Source: Enterococcus haemoperoxidus ATCC BAA-382 (GTDB lineage: Bacteria; Bacillota; Bacilli; Lactobacillales; Enterococcaceae). From it: a DNA stretch of 64,000 nucleotides. The DNA is taken from positions 569,464-633,463 of the forward strand of contig NZ_KE136479.1 in assembly GCF_000407165.1 (NCBI RefSeq), read 5' to 3'. Positions 49,944 through 58,595 of the stretch are shown here, piece by piece. The position numbers and the translations under genes were made by a program. Positions within the stretch are counted from its first letter, which is position 1. Every line of letters starts with the position of its first letter. The notes under the pieces are model-generated. The model was not told the DNA's origin and made no database searches. It saw only the letters and a list, made by a program, of their open reading frames with translations.

Positions 49944-50645
49944 ATGTCAAAGGAGATAGCACATATTTTATTGATCGAAGATGACGCAAGTATTGCCGAA
50001 TTACAAAAGGACTATCTAGAAATCAACCATATGAAAGCTGAAATTGCAAGTGATGGATTGGCTGGACTAAACCGGGCTTTAAATGAACCGTTCGATTTGA
50101 TTGTGATCGACATCATGTTACCATCGATGGATGGATTTGAAATTTGCCGTCGAATCAGAGAAAAGAAAAATATTCCTTTGATGATTGTTTCTGCGAAAAA
50201 AGAAGATATTGATAAGGTCAGAGGACTTGGTCTTGGGGCTGATGATTATATGACGAAACCATTTAGTCCAAGTGAGCTTGTCGCTCGTGTTCAGGCTCAT
50301 ATCAAACGATATCAACTATTGACAGGGACGGATCAAGTCAATGATAAGATAGAAAGCGGTCAAATTATGATCGATAAAAATGCTCGCAGAGTTTTCGTTT
50401 TGGGAAGAGAACTGATTTTTACTACAAAAGAATTTGATCTGCTGCTCTTTTTTATGGAGCACCCGAATCGAGTTTGGATGAAAGAACAATTATTTCGTCA
50501 AGTTTGGGATATGGATGATCTTGATAGTGATATTTATACCGTCGTTGTCCATATAGGGCGTATCAGAGAGAAATTGAAAAAAGGAAAATTATCAGAGATT
50601 CCTATTGAAACTATTTGGGGCAGTGGTTATCGATTTAATGCCTAA
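49944..50645 (+). CDS. Response regulator, OmpR family
   Basis: 233 residues. Receiver domain with LIEDD acidic cluster and phospho-acceptor Asp56 in VIDIMLPSMDG, conserved Lys in MTKPF; C-terminal winged helix (KEFDLLLFFMEHPNRVWMKEQL...VVVHIGRIREKL). Partner of the upstream kinase. Members of this family bind direct repeats with about 11-bp spacing, such as those at 32516 and 47323; this link is an inference. Confidence 0.95.
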   Translation: MSKEIAHILLIEDDASIAELQKDYLEINHMKAEIASDGLAGLNRALNEPFDLIVIDIMLPSMDGFEICRRIREKKNIPLMIVSAKKEDIDKVRGLGLGADDYMTKPFSPSELVARVQAHIKRYQLLTGTDQVNDKIESGQIMIDKNARRVFVLGRELIFTTKEFDLLLFFMEHPNRVWMKEQLFRQVWDMDDLDSDIYTVVVHIGRIREKLKKGKLSEIPIETIWGSGYRFNA

Positions 50646-50669
50646 TAAGTCAATCAAAGGAGGAAATTC

Positions 50670-51716
50670 ATGAAAAAACAACACTTGCTTGCTAGTGTCC
50701 TTTTGTTTACCGTTGTCAGTTTAACAGCTTGTAAACCAGATCAACAAAAAGGGACAAAAAAAACGAGTGAAACATCAAAAGAGGCTCTCTTTATCCCTTC
50801 CTCATCAGAGGTTGACGCATCGAGTGAAGAAGGAAAAGAAAAATCTGCAAATGATCTGTCCTTTGAAAATACCTCATATAATTATGATGTTGTAACAGGG
50901 GCAACGCAAACAACATTTGGTTCCAATCCAAAACCTCTTTATTCTTATGAGGAAAAATTAAAGAAAATGTTCTGGTCAAATCAGCCGCCACTTGGGTTGA
51001 TGGAAGGAAATTATTATACGAATGAAGGCTATTTTGATGTTGGAAATAAAGGCATCGTCGAAATTATCACCGATGATACAAGTAAGATTATCAATGTTGA
51101 ATTTAATGAATACGCTGCTGAAAATTATTACGCATCAAACTATTCAGGTGCGAACAAACGATTATCAGATTATGCATTCTTTCAAGCTCAAAATCCTAGA
51201 ACAGATACAACTTTGGTAACCGTCGTTAATGGCATTACTTTTGTAGAAAAGCAAATGCGGGAAGAAAATCGGATCGAAGGCAATTTTGAAACGGTTAAAG
51301 GTTCTTCAACAACGGCCAGACAAGGCTTAATGGCGATAGCTTCTGAGTTAAAAGATCAAATCAGGCAGCCGTCTAAGACTAAATATATCGGTTACGCAGA
51401 AGATTTTGGCGATGGGTTGATTGGCAGACTACAGTTGACTGTGACAGACGGTAAAATTGATAGTGCTCGTTATGATGAATATTTTGCAGATCAACCAGAA
51501 AAAATTGCTGTAGATCAGTTAAAGCAGTATTATCGTCAATCCAAATATTTCTCTTTGACCTATAATGAACAAACCAATAAGGATTTTGTGATTTTTTCTG
51601 ATACCTTGACGAAGGAAATCATCGATAAGCAAAAGCTGACAATTGAAAATACTGAATTAACAAAGCACCCATCGTATGCGTCTTATCAAAAATTAGTGGA
51701 ACACATCAAGCTGTAA
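50670..51716 (+). CDS. Lipoprotein with FMN-binding-like motifs
   Basis: Exported lipoprotein of 348 residues, lipobox LTAC (Cys21), Ser/Glu-rich linker. Two internal segments look like FMN-attachment motifs: VVTGATQTT (about 74-82) and VKGSSTTAR (about 209-217), each near a stretch of the type GYFDVGNKGIVEIITDD or IGRLQLTVTDGKIDSARYDEY, as in extracellular flavin-binding lipoproteins. The match is by eye and could be wrong. 24 bp after the response regulator, so part of the same operon. Confidence 0.65.
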   Translation: MKKQHLLASVLLFTVVSLTACKPDQQKGTKKTSETSKEALFIPSSSEVDASSEEGKEKSANDLSFENTSYNYDVVTGATQTTFGSNPKPLYSYEEKLKKMFWSNQPPLGLMEGNYYTNEGYFDVGNKGIVEIITDDTSKIINVEFNEYAAENYYASNYSGANKRLSDYAFFQAQNPRTDTTLVTVVNGITFVEKQMREENRIEGNFETVKGSSTTARQGLMAIASELKDQIRQPSKTKYIGYAEDFGDGLIGRLQLTVTDGKIDSARYDEYFADQPEKIAVDQLKQYYRQSKYFSLTYNEQTNKDFVIFSDTLTKEIIDKQKLTIENTELTKHPSYASYQKLVEHIKL

Positions 51717-51790
51717 TCGACTGATTTACGACACACTTTTGACATATTTTTCTTTTATAATAAGAAAAAATAGGTTAGGAGAGATTATTC

Positions 51791-52075
51791 ATGGGTCATT
51801 GTTCAGATATTTTTACAGGTGGTAGAGGAATGATGAGAGGAGGAATGCTTGGTATGGGCATTCTTTGGTGGATTTTCATTGTTATTGTAATTGTTGCTGT
51901 GGTTTATTTAATGAAAAATAAAACGAACCAACAATTAACCAACGATTTTCAGACGCAAAAACCAATAGAGCCAACCCCTTATCCTTCGGCACTTGAGATA
52001 TTGGACCAAGAATTTGCGAAAGGCAATATCACAGAAGAAGAATATTTGCATAGAAAAGAACGATTGAAACAATAA
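51791..52075 (+). CDS. SHOCT-domain small membrane protein
   Basis: 94 residues: a Met/Gly-rich N-terminus, one membrane helix (ILWWIFIVIVIVAVVYLM), a linker, and a C-terminal SHOCT motif (SALEILDQEFAKGNITEEEYLHRKERL). Typical of small enterococcal and staphylococcal membrane proteins; function unknown. Own ribosome binding site (TTAGGAGAG); weak promoter-like sequences upstream. Confidence 0.85.
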   Translation: MGHCSDIFTGGRGMMRGGMLGMGILWWIFIVIVIVAVVYLMKNKTNQQLTNDFQTQKPIEPTPYPSALEILDQEFAKGNITEEEYLHRKERLKQ

Positions 52076-52319
52076 GAATAAGCAAAAAGTTGACGCCTAA
52101 TGGTCTGTCACCTTTTTGCTTTTTTAATTGTGTCTAGGACATATTTTTTATAAAGAGCATTATTAGACAGTTCTCTTTTTTAGATGATTTTTATTAATTA
52201 AAATTCATAATACTCTCATTTTAATCTTCATTTTAGCTGAATAATAGATTATACTAAAGGAGTAGCATTTATTTTATAAAGGCAAATAGGAATGTTGTTA
52301 CCACTTATTAGGAGGGTTT

Positions 52320-53519
52320 ATGGAAAGAAAAGAGACGAAGAAAAGAGGATTATTGTTAGTCGCGTTGTTTTTAGGTTATACCATGGTGTACATTGACAAG
52401 CTTTCAGTAGGGTATTCATTGATCCCGATTTCAACTGAATTTGGCTTAGAGCCATCTGCTAAAGGAATGATCATGAGTGCTTTTTTCCTTGGTTATGCGA
52501 TTATGCAGATTCCAATGGGGTTGGTCATTAATAAGGTAGGCTCGCGAGTTGTTTTGATTGGTTCGGTATTAGGGATGGGGTTATTTTCGTTCTTATTTGG
52601 TTTTGGAACGTCATTGATCATGTTTATGTCGCTGCGTTTTTTAACTGGATTGCTCGCACACTCAGGTTATGCATCATCAGCGAGTAAGGAAGTTACGATG
52701 AATTTCCCACCAGAGAAACGAACATTTGCTCAAGGGATTTTACTATCATCTTCAGGGGTAGCAGGCTTTATCGGGCCGTTGGCATTATCGCCGATCATTA
52801 CAAATGCTGGATGGAAAAATGCCTATCTTATTTTAACTGTGTTGGCTGTTGCAATTGCTATTTTTTTAATTATTGCAATTCCAAGAAACGAAAAAGCGCA
52901 GGAAAAAGCAGAAGCCGTTGCAACAAAAACGGATAAGGTTTCTATTTTAGTGATTTGGTCAGATATTCGCGTTTGGGTCTTGTTTCTAAGTTCCTTTTTC
53001 ATCAACTGTTTATTATATGGACTTTCAAGCTGGGTGCCGAGTTTCTTAACTGGAGAACGTGGATTAGATTTAAATGGTGCAGCTGTGATCAGCAGTGTGG
53101 GTGGCTTGTTTATGCTGATAGGTTCGATTGGCGGTAGCTATGTTGTGGGTAGATTTTTTCAACACAAGGAAAAAGCCATTGTTGCAATTACAGCTGTCTT
53201 AGGTGCGATTTCAGCATTCGGTTCTTATTATATTGGTAATCTAGTTTTATTGTCGATCGTTATGGGCTTAGCAAATTTCTTTTTGATCATCTCATTTGTT
53301 ACGATGATGAGTATTCCATTGAGAATTTTTGAAGGAGCGAAATTTGCACCAAGTTACGGAACACTTGCTACAGGAGGGATTCTCGGTGGTTTTGTTTCAC
53401 CAACACTCATTGGGAAATTAGTCGAATTGTCAAATGGACAATATATTTCGACCTTTATCTTCTTTTTAGCTGTTGGGCTATTAACGGCTGTGACGATCAT
53501 GTTTATCAAACAAAAATAG
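52320..53519 (+). CDS. Major facilitator superfamily transporter
   Basis: 399 residues, 12 hydrophobic helices. Motif A between helices 2 and 3 is GLVINKVGSRVV, and YTMVYIDKLSVGYSL in helix 1 resembles the anion:cation symporter (ACS) branch, which takes organic acids. Followed after 60 bp by an M20 amidohydrolase in the same direction, so the substrate may be an N-acylated amino acid or peptide. ATG at 52320 after TTAGGAGGG. Confidence 0.88.
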   Translation: MERKETKKRGLLLVALFLGYTMVYIDKLSVGYSLIPISTEFGLEPSAKGMIMSAFFLGYAIMQIPMGLVINKVGSRVVLIGSVLGMGLFSFLFGFGTSLIMFMSLRFLTGLLAHSGYASSASKEVTMNFPPEKRTFAQGILLSSSGVAGFIGPLALSPIITNAGWKNAYLILTVLAVAIAIFLIIAIPRNEKAQEKAEAVATKTDKVSILVIWSDIRVWVLFLSSFFINCLLYGLSSWVPSFLTGERGLDLNGAAVISSVGGLFMLIGSIGGSYVVGRFFQHKEKAIVAITAVLGAISAFGSYYIGNLVLLSIVMGLANFFLIISFVTMMSIPLRIFEGAKFAPSYGTLATGGILGGFVSPTLIGKLVELSNGQYISTFIFFLAVGLLTAVTIMFIKQK

Positions 53520-53579
53520 AACCATTATTTCATTAGTGTAAAGCATAAAAATAAGCTTAAATCAAAGGGAGGAATCACT

Positions 53580-54749
53580 ATGACAAACATTCAAGAAAAA
53601 ATGCCTCAAGCAGATATGATTAAATGGAGAAGACATTTACATCGTCATCCAGAACTATCATTTCATGAAGTTGAAACAGCCAAATACATCAAAAAGGTAC
53701 TAGCTGATTTTCCTAATATAGAAGTTAGTTCATTGACAGAAAATAGTGTGATCGCAATTTTAAAAGGCAATCGACCAGGCAAAACAATTGCTTTAAGAGC
53801 AGATATCGATGCACTGCCGATTGTAGAAGAATCAGATGTTGACTTTCCATCCGAAAATCCAGGTGTAATGCATGCGTGTGGTCATGATACACATACAGCC
53901 ATGCTGTTAGGTGCAATCAAAGTCTTGAGCGAAATGCAGGATAAAATTGCCGGCACTGTGAAATTTATTTTCCAACCAGCCGAAGAAGAACCACCAGGTG
54001 GTGCAAAATTATTAGTTGAAGCAGGTGTGATGGATGATGTAGATATGGTATTTGGTTTGCATATCGCACCAAATATTCCAGTTGGTATGGTAGGTACTAG
54101 AAAAGGCCCTGCTAGTGCAGCTTCAGATGTCTTCACGCTGAAGATCCAAGGAAAAGGTTCCCACGGTTCAACGCCAGATTTATCTGTTGATCCAATCATG
54201 ATTGGTGTAGAGATCATCAATAATTTGAACAATATTGTTTCAAGAAATATTAGTCCTTTTGACAATGCAGTTATTTCAATTGGTGAATTTAATGCAGGAA
54301 AAACAGCGAATGTCATTCCAGATACAGCACAAATCCAAGGAACTGTGCGTACAAATGATAAAGAAATTCGACAGTTTATTAAAAAGCGTATAGAAGGAAT
54401 CGTTGATAGCATTTGTAAGATGTACGATGCAACATATGACTTAGACTATTTATTAGGTTACAGTGAAGTCAATAATGATAGTGATGCAACAGATATTGTT
54501 ATGGCTGCAGCTGAAAAAGTTGTTGGTAAAGAGCGGATGTTTGAAGCGCCTAAAATGATGGGCGGCGAAGATTTTTCTGCGTATACAGATGTTAAGCCAG
54601 GATCATTTTTTATTTTAGGTGGGGGAACAGCGGCAGAAGGTTGCGGTTATATGAATCACCATCCTAAATTTAAAATTATGGAAGACTGTTTCCCGGTAGG
54701 ATCAGGAATGCATGCACAGCTTATTTTGGATATTTTAGGACAGGGATAG
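53580..54749 (+). CDS. M20 family amidohydrolase (N-acyl amino acid hydrolase)
   Basis: Metal-dependent hydrolase of 389 residues of the M20D/IAA-amino-acid-hydrolase type. Metal and catalytic residues: ALRADIDALPI, MHACGHDTHTAMLLG, QPAEEEPPGGAKLL, GLHIAPNIPVG, and a late MGGEDFSAY. Dimerisation insert GKGSHGSTPDLSVDPI. Probably cleaves N-acylated amino acids imported by the MFS protein upstream. AAGGGAGG precedes the start. Confidence 0.92.
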   Translation: MTNIQEKMPQADMIKWRRHLHRHPELSFHEVETAKYIKKVLADFPNIEVSSLTENSVIAILKGNRPGKTIALRADIDALPIVEESDVDFPSENPGVMHACGHDTHTAMLLGAIKVLSEMQDKIAGTVKFIFQPAEEEPPGGAKLLVEAGVMDDVDMVFGLHIAPNIPVGMVGTRKGPASAASDVFTLKIQGKGSHGSTPDLSVDPIMIGVEIINNLNNIVSRNISPFDNAVISIGEFNAGKTANVIPDTAQIQGTVRTNDKEIRQFIKKRIEGIVDSICKMYDATYDLDYLLGYSEVNNDSDATDIVMAAAEKVVGKERMFEAPKMMGGEDFSAYTDVKPGSFFILGGGTAAEGCGYMNHHPKFKIMEDCFPVGSGMHAQLILDILGQG

Positions 54750-54814
54750 AAATTTTTGAAAGATCGGGGCAAAACCAAATATTAGTTTTGTTTTCCACTT
54801 AAATCTAAATAAAC

Positions 54815-54930
54815 GACGAGACAAAAGCAACTACTCCGCTAGGCTTCGATCACAACAAATTCTAAGTGCTAAAGCACTATGAGTTGAAGGCTTCGGAAAT
54901 AAGCTGAACGCATTTGTCTCGTCTTCTTTT
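54815..54930 (+). repeat. Large intergenic hairpin, terminator-like
   Basis: Outer arms GACGAGACAAA (54815-54825) and TTTGTCTCGTC (54913-54923), then TTCTTTT; inner hairpin AGTGCTAAAGCACT. The internal segments AGCAACT and CTTCGGAAATAAGC also occur, in inverse orientation, in the element at 33385-33549. It probably ends transcription of the MFS-amidohydrolase unit. Confidence 0.65.
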
Positions 54931-55011
54931 ACATACAATAAAGCTAGTATTTAGCGGGAAACTTTGGCAAAATAGAAGATAAGAAGTTCTTAAAAATAGG
55001 AAGGTGAAAAA

Positions 55012-55308
55012 ATGGTTGATTTGATTATGATTCTTATTTTTATTATCTGTGGGGTGCAGCTTTGGCGGGGCAAGTGGTCATGGTTGATAGCTGGATATAA
55101 CACCGCAAGTGAACAAGAAAAAGCGAAAACAAACGAATGGGCTTTAGGAAAAGTAATGAGCATCATTCTTATTATTTCTGCAATGTTGATTGGATTAGGA
55201 AGGTTATTTCTCCAACTTCAGTTAGTTATTGCAATCGCAATCACCATACTTGTAGGCGGAGCGATCGCTTATATCAATACATCACCACGATTCAAAAATG
55301 AGATCTAG
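55012..55308 (+). CDS. DUF3784 family membrane protein
   Basis: 98 residues with three hydrophobic segments and the family signature WSWLIAGYNTASEQEKAKTNE. Function unknown. AGGAAGGTG precedes the ATG at 55012. A small hypothetical gene follows after 24 bp. Confidence 0.85.
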   Translation: MVDLIMILIFIICGVQLWRGKWSWLIAGYNTASEQEKAKTNEWALGKVMSIILIISAMLIGLGRLFLQLQLVIAIAITILVGGAIAYINTSPRFKNEI

Positions 55309-55331
55309 CAATAATAAGGAGTTGAAACGTC

Positions 55332-55586
55332 ATGTTTATACTAATAATAGCTATTTTACTGTTCTTTTGTGTATTTATACTAATAGATAAAGAGAAAAAC
55401 AAACAAAACAGTCCAATACCTCAGAAAAAGAATCCAACAACAAAACTTTCCCTTGATCAAAAAATCAAATTAGAAAAGGCAGAAAGCATGCAACAAGTTA
55501 CCTCAAAGATCAGACAAATTGAAAAACAAACAATCAAGAATCTCCTATCCGTTTTGAATCATCTAAAAGAAAATACGAAGAGTTAA
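55332..55586 (+). CDS. Hypothetical small membrane-anchored protein
   Basis: 84 residues: an N-terminal membrane helix (FILIIAILLFFCVFILI) followed by a Lys/Gln-rich, helical cytoplasmic or surface part (LSLDQKIKLEKAES ... KIRQIEKQTIKNLLSVLNHL). Family not recognised. Ribosome binding site AAGGAG, 24 bp after the DUF3784 gene, likely cotranscribed. Confidence 0.65.
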   Translation: MFILIIAILLFFCVFILIDKEKNKQNSPIPQKKNPTTKLSLDQKIKLEKAESMQQVTSKIRQIEKQTIKNLLSVLNHLKENTKS

Positions 55587-55685
55587 TTTTTGTAAATAGA
55601 ACTGAAACACTAAAATTCAACAATGACTAAAATAAAGTTATAATAAGACAAAGCAAACAAAATACTTAATAGAGGATGGAAAAAA

Positions 55686-56042
55686 ATGGAAGCGAAAAAA
55701 CCAAAAATATTTGCGATGTCCTTTGCCAGCGTTTACCCGCTATATATCAAAAAAGTAGAAAAAAAAGGTCGAACAAAAGAAGAAGTAGACGAAATCATCA
55801 TCTGGTTAACTGGCTATGATGAAGCTGCACTACAAAAGAAAATAGCTGAAAAAGTTGATTTTGAAACGTTTTTTTCAGAAGCACCACAAATAAATCCTAA
55901 TGTATCATTGATCAAAGGTGTGATCTGTGGGTATCGCGTAGAAGAAATAGAAGATGAGTTAATGCAGAAAATTCGCTATATGGATAAACTAATCGATGAA
56001 TTAGCGAAAGGAAAAGCAATGGAAAAAATATTAAGAAAATAG
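55686..56042 (+). CDS. DUF2200 family protein
   Basis: 118-residue soluble protein, with [21 protein letters not shown] at the N-terminus and [30 protein letters not shown] further on, as in the DUF2200 family. Function unknown. TAGAGGATGG precedes the start; the upstream region has TATAAT-like boxes. Confidence 0.85.
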   Translation: MEAKKPKIFAMSFASVYPLYIKKVEKKGRTKEEVDEIIIWLTGYDEAALQKKIAEKVDFETFFSEAPQINPNVSLIKGVICGYRVEEIEDELMQKIRYMDKLIDELAKGKAMEKILRK

Positions 56043-56360
56043 CCAATAATAATCAGGTACATAACAAAACAGTCTTGTCAGTTTGAGCTAGAAGGGAACC
56101 AGTCTGCTTAATCGATGGGATTGTTTTTTTGTGGATTTTTAGTACTAAGCTATTCACACCTCATAAACCTCAAAAATACTTCGGATTTCTAGAGATCAAC
56201 TCCTTTAATCTTAAAGTTTCTTAAAGTACGCAAAAAATAACATATAATCGAAAAAAAATACCGATATCTTATGGATATAGTACAACGTAACATCAAAATT
56301 GCTTTTTAAATCAGTCTTAGTATGTGATATTTAAGATAACGCAGACAGGAGGGGACAAAC
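56043..56360. other. Intergenic region without a gene
   Basis: About 320 bp, AT-rich. A weak terminator-like T run follows GATGGGATTG near 56120-56132. It should hold the promoter for the small ORF at 56361. No clear -35/-10 pair was found. Confidence 0.3.
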
Positions 56361-56435
56361 ATGAAGGAAAACATTTTTACGAATGTCGAGGGAATAGCTT
56401 CTTTGATGAAGGAAATGTCTCGGCAAATCACGTAA
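56361..56435 (+). CDS. Possible 24-residue small protein
   Basis: ATG at 56361 follows a strong ACAGGAGGGG box by six bases and reads MKENIFTNVEGIASLMKEMS plus four residues to TAA. A short hairpin (ACGTAA with TTACGT, 56431-56462) and a T run come directly after, so the unit could stand alone. It is upstream of an XRE regulator gene. The start may be the remains of a longer gene; function unknown. Confidence 0.45.
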   Translation: MKENIFTNVEGIASLMKEMSRQIT

Positions 56436-56527
56436 TAGAATAAAATGACATCGTTACGTAGTTTTTTATGTGAATTTATAAGCTAGTGACAAGCATAAAA
56501 AATGTTTTGAAGGTAGGTTGACAGAAT

Positions 56528-56767
56528 ATGGAGATTGGAAAATTATTAAAAATCCGCAGAGAACAAAAAAATTTAACTCAGCAGCAAGTTGCTGCAAAAT
56601 TTCATGTAACAAGACAAACCGTCTCACGTTGGGAAAATGAGAAATCGTACCCTAATATCGATACATTAGTTGAATTAAGTTTCTTTTTTGATTTTTCTCT
56701 AGATGAAATTTTAAAGGGAGATGATTTGATGGTTAGTGAAGAAAGTAAACGTGATGATGAACTTTAG
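56528..56767 (+). CDS. XRE-family transcriptional regulator, short
   Basis: 79 residues, almost only the helix-turn-helix domain: LTQQQVAAKFHVTRQTVSRWENEKSYPNI. It resembles the DNA-binding part of the membrane-bound XRE regulator at 45701 but lacks membrane segments. Either a complete small regulator or a shortened relative. Targets unknown; the small ORF just upstream is a possible partner. A terminator follows. Confidence 0.82.
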   Translation: MEIGKLLKIRREQKNLTQQQVAAKFHVTRQTVSRWENEKSYPNIDTLVELSFFFDFSLDEILKGDDLMVSEESKRDDEL

Positions 56768-56798
56768 AATATGAAGAGTCAGCTAATCGTTGAATAGT

Positions 56799-56854
56799 AA
56801 TAGAAGAAGCCTATATGTAAGAGTTCTTGCTCTCACATATAAGCTTCTTCTATT
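56799..56854. terminator. Bidirectional terminator
   Basis: AATAGAAGAAGC...TATATGTAAGAG (56799-56823) pairs with CTCTCACATATAAGCTTCTTCTATT (56830-56854). It separates the XRE gene from convergent galE. Confidence 0.85.
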
Positions 56855-56867
56855 TTAGGCTCATCTA

Positions 56868-57860
56868 TCAGTCATTTTCATATCCAGTTGGATGATCAGT
56901 ATGCCATCTCCAAGCCCTATCAATAATCGACTCTAAATCAGTGTATTGAGGTTTCCAGCCTAAAATCGATTCGATTTTTTTACTTGAAGCAATCAAAGAA
57001 TGAGGATCACCTTCTCTTCGGTTGTCGTATTTTATAGGAATCTTCTTCTGCGTATAGTCTTCGACTTTATTAATAATTTCCAATGTTGAAAAGCCAGTCG
57101 AGCTGCCGACATTGAAAATAGTACTTTCTTTTCCTTCTAGTAAATAATCCATCGCCAGTAAATGAGCATTCGCTAAATCCACCACATGTACATAATCCCG
57201 AACCGTTGTCCCATCTTTTGTATTATAATCATCTCCAAAAATGGTAATATATTCTCTTTTTCCTAAAGGAACTTCTAAAACGATGGGGATCAAATGCGTT
57301 TCTGGTTGATGATCTTCACCAATTGTCCCAGATAAATCAGCCCCAGCCACATTGAAATAGCGCACTACGACATAATTGATGTCATAGGCAGTATGGCACC
57401 ACTGAATGATCGTTTCCATCATCCGCTTACTTTCTCCATAATGATTCTTAGGAAGCGTCTCAGTATCTTCTGTGATCACTTCTTCTGAAGTATCTCCGTA
57501 AACCGCTGCGGTAGAAGAGAAGATGATCGTTTTCACCGCAAATTCATTCATGACTTCTAAAAGAGTAATCAGACCTGAAACGTTATTATCAAAATAAAGT
57601 AATGGATCTTTCATGGATTCTTCCACAGACGAATTAGCGGCAAAATGAAACACAATATCAAAGGATGTTTCTGTGAAAAGATTTCTGAGTAAGGTTATGT
57701 CTTTCACATTTCCTTTGATAAAAGTTGCTGGTTTGGGGACAGCTTCAGCGTGTCCTGTTTGTAGATTATCTAGAACGATGACTTTGTGGTTTGAGTTGAT
57801 TAATTGTTTGACGATATGTGAGCCGATGTAGCCAGCTCCTCCGAAGACTAAGATGTTCAT
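56868..57860 (-). CDS. galE: UDP-glucose 4-epimerase
   Basis: Interconverts UDP-glucose and UDP-galactose. 330 residues, short-chain dehydrogenase fold. NAD site VFGGAGYIGSHIVKQL at the N-terminus, catalytic FSSTAAVYGD and YGESK (Tyr-x3-Lys), and RYFNVAGAD. Not in a galactose operon here, so it may serve cell-wall or capsule sugars. Its upstream region is a long AT-rich gap. Confidence 0.94.
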   Translation of the reverse strand: MNILVFGGAGYIGSHIVKQLINSNHKVIVLDNLQTGHAEAVPKPATFIKGNVKDITLLRNLFTETSFDIVFHFAANSSVEESMKDPLLYFDNNVSGLITLLEVMNEFAVKTIIFSSTAAVYGDTSEEVITEDTETLPKNHYGESKRMMETIIQWCHTAYDINYVVVRYFNVAGADLSGTIGEDHQPETHLIPIVLEVPLGKREYITIFGDDYNTKDGTTVRDYVHVVDLANAHLLAMDYLLEGKESTIFNVGSSTGFSTLEIINKVEDYTQKKIPIKYDNRREGDPHSLIASSKKIESILGWKPQYTDLESIIDRAWRWHTDHPTGYEND

Positions 57861-58595
57861 TGATAACCTTCTGATTTAAGAGCTTGTCCTGTATTGAAAA
57901 AAAGTTGTATCTGCTTTCATTATAAGTTATCAAAATTTATATAGATAGATTCAACCATTGTAGTTATGAAATGATTAATAAATTCAATTGAGTAATAAAA
58001 AAAATTCGTTTGTGTTGCAAATTGTACTACTTGCAAAATGTGTCTGAGATAGTATTTTGTTAAGTGAAAAAACATCTTAAAATTAAAAATTTACTCTATT
58101 AGTTTTATATTGCTATTTCTTATCCATTATTAGCAAATTGAAAGATGTTTATTTTGGTTTATAGTTTACTGATTAAAAAAATTGTACAAAAGTCATTTTT
58201 GAAGTTTAGTCTATCGCTTAGTACTCAGTATAGATAATATATCCCCAAAATAACTGGTGTTCCCAGTTGTTATTTTTGTGAATTATTAATATCAAAGAGA
58301 CATTCAATCACTGTTAAAGGGAGGTGGTATTCTAAGTACAAATGAATATGTTTGAGTGTAATAAGTACTCATTTAGAAATATTTGATATGAATAAAGTAC
58401 TATCTGATTTATGGGCTAAATAGAAATGGACTCTGTTAGAAATTACTTACTCATGATATAATTGTGTTATATAGACTCACGATTTAACGAAGCGTTAGTA
58501 AATTATAGTAGGAATCAAATTATTTAAATATTTTTTTATTTTATATTATTTGATATTTGTAAGGTCTTAGAATTTGTTAGAGAGGATAATAATAA
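57861..58595. other. 735-bp AT-rich gap between galE and hsdR
   Basis: No gene found. A terminator-like hairpin (AAAATAACTGG, 58247-58257, with CCAGTTGTTATTTT, 58263-58276) and a TATAAT (58457-58462) for hsdR are visible. Very low GC. It may mark the edge of the transferred restriction-modification module. Confidence 0.4.

Noticed and set aside
53882-54412. 176-codon antisense ORF in the M20 amidohydrolase gene
   Set aside because: Same reason; no ribosome binding site and it covers the catalytic region of the real gene.
58342-58386. 14-codon ORF upstream of hsdR near GGGAGGTGG
   Set aside because: The box is about 14 bp from the ATG, too far, and the peptide is not protein-like.
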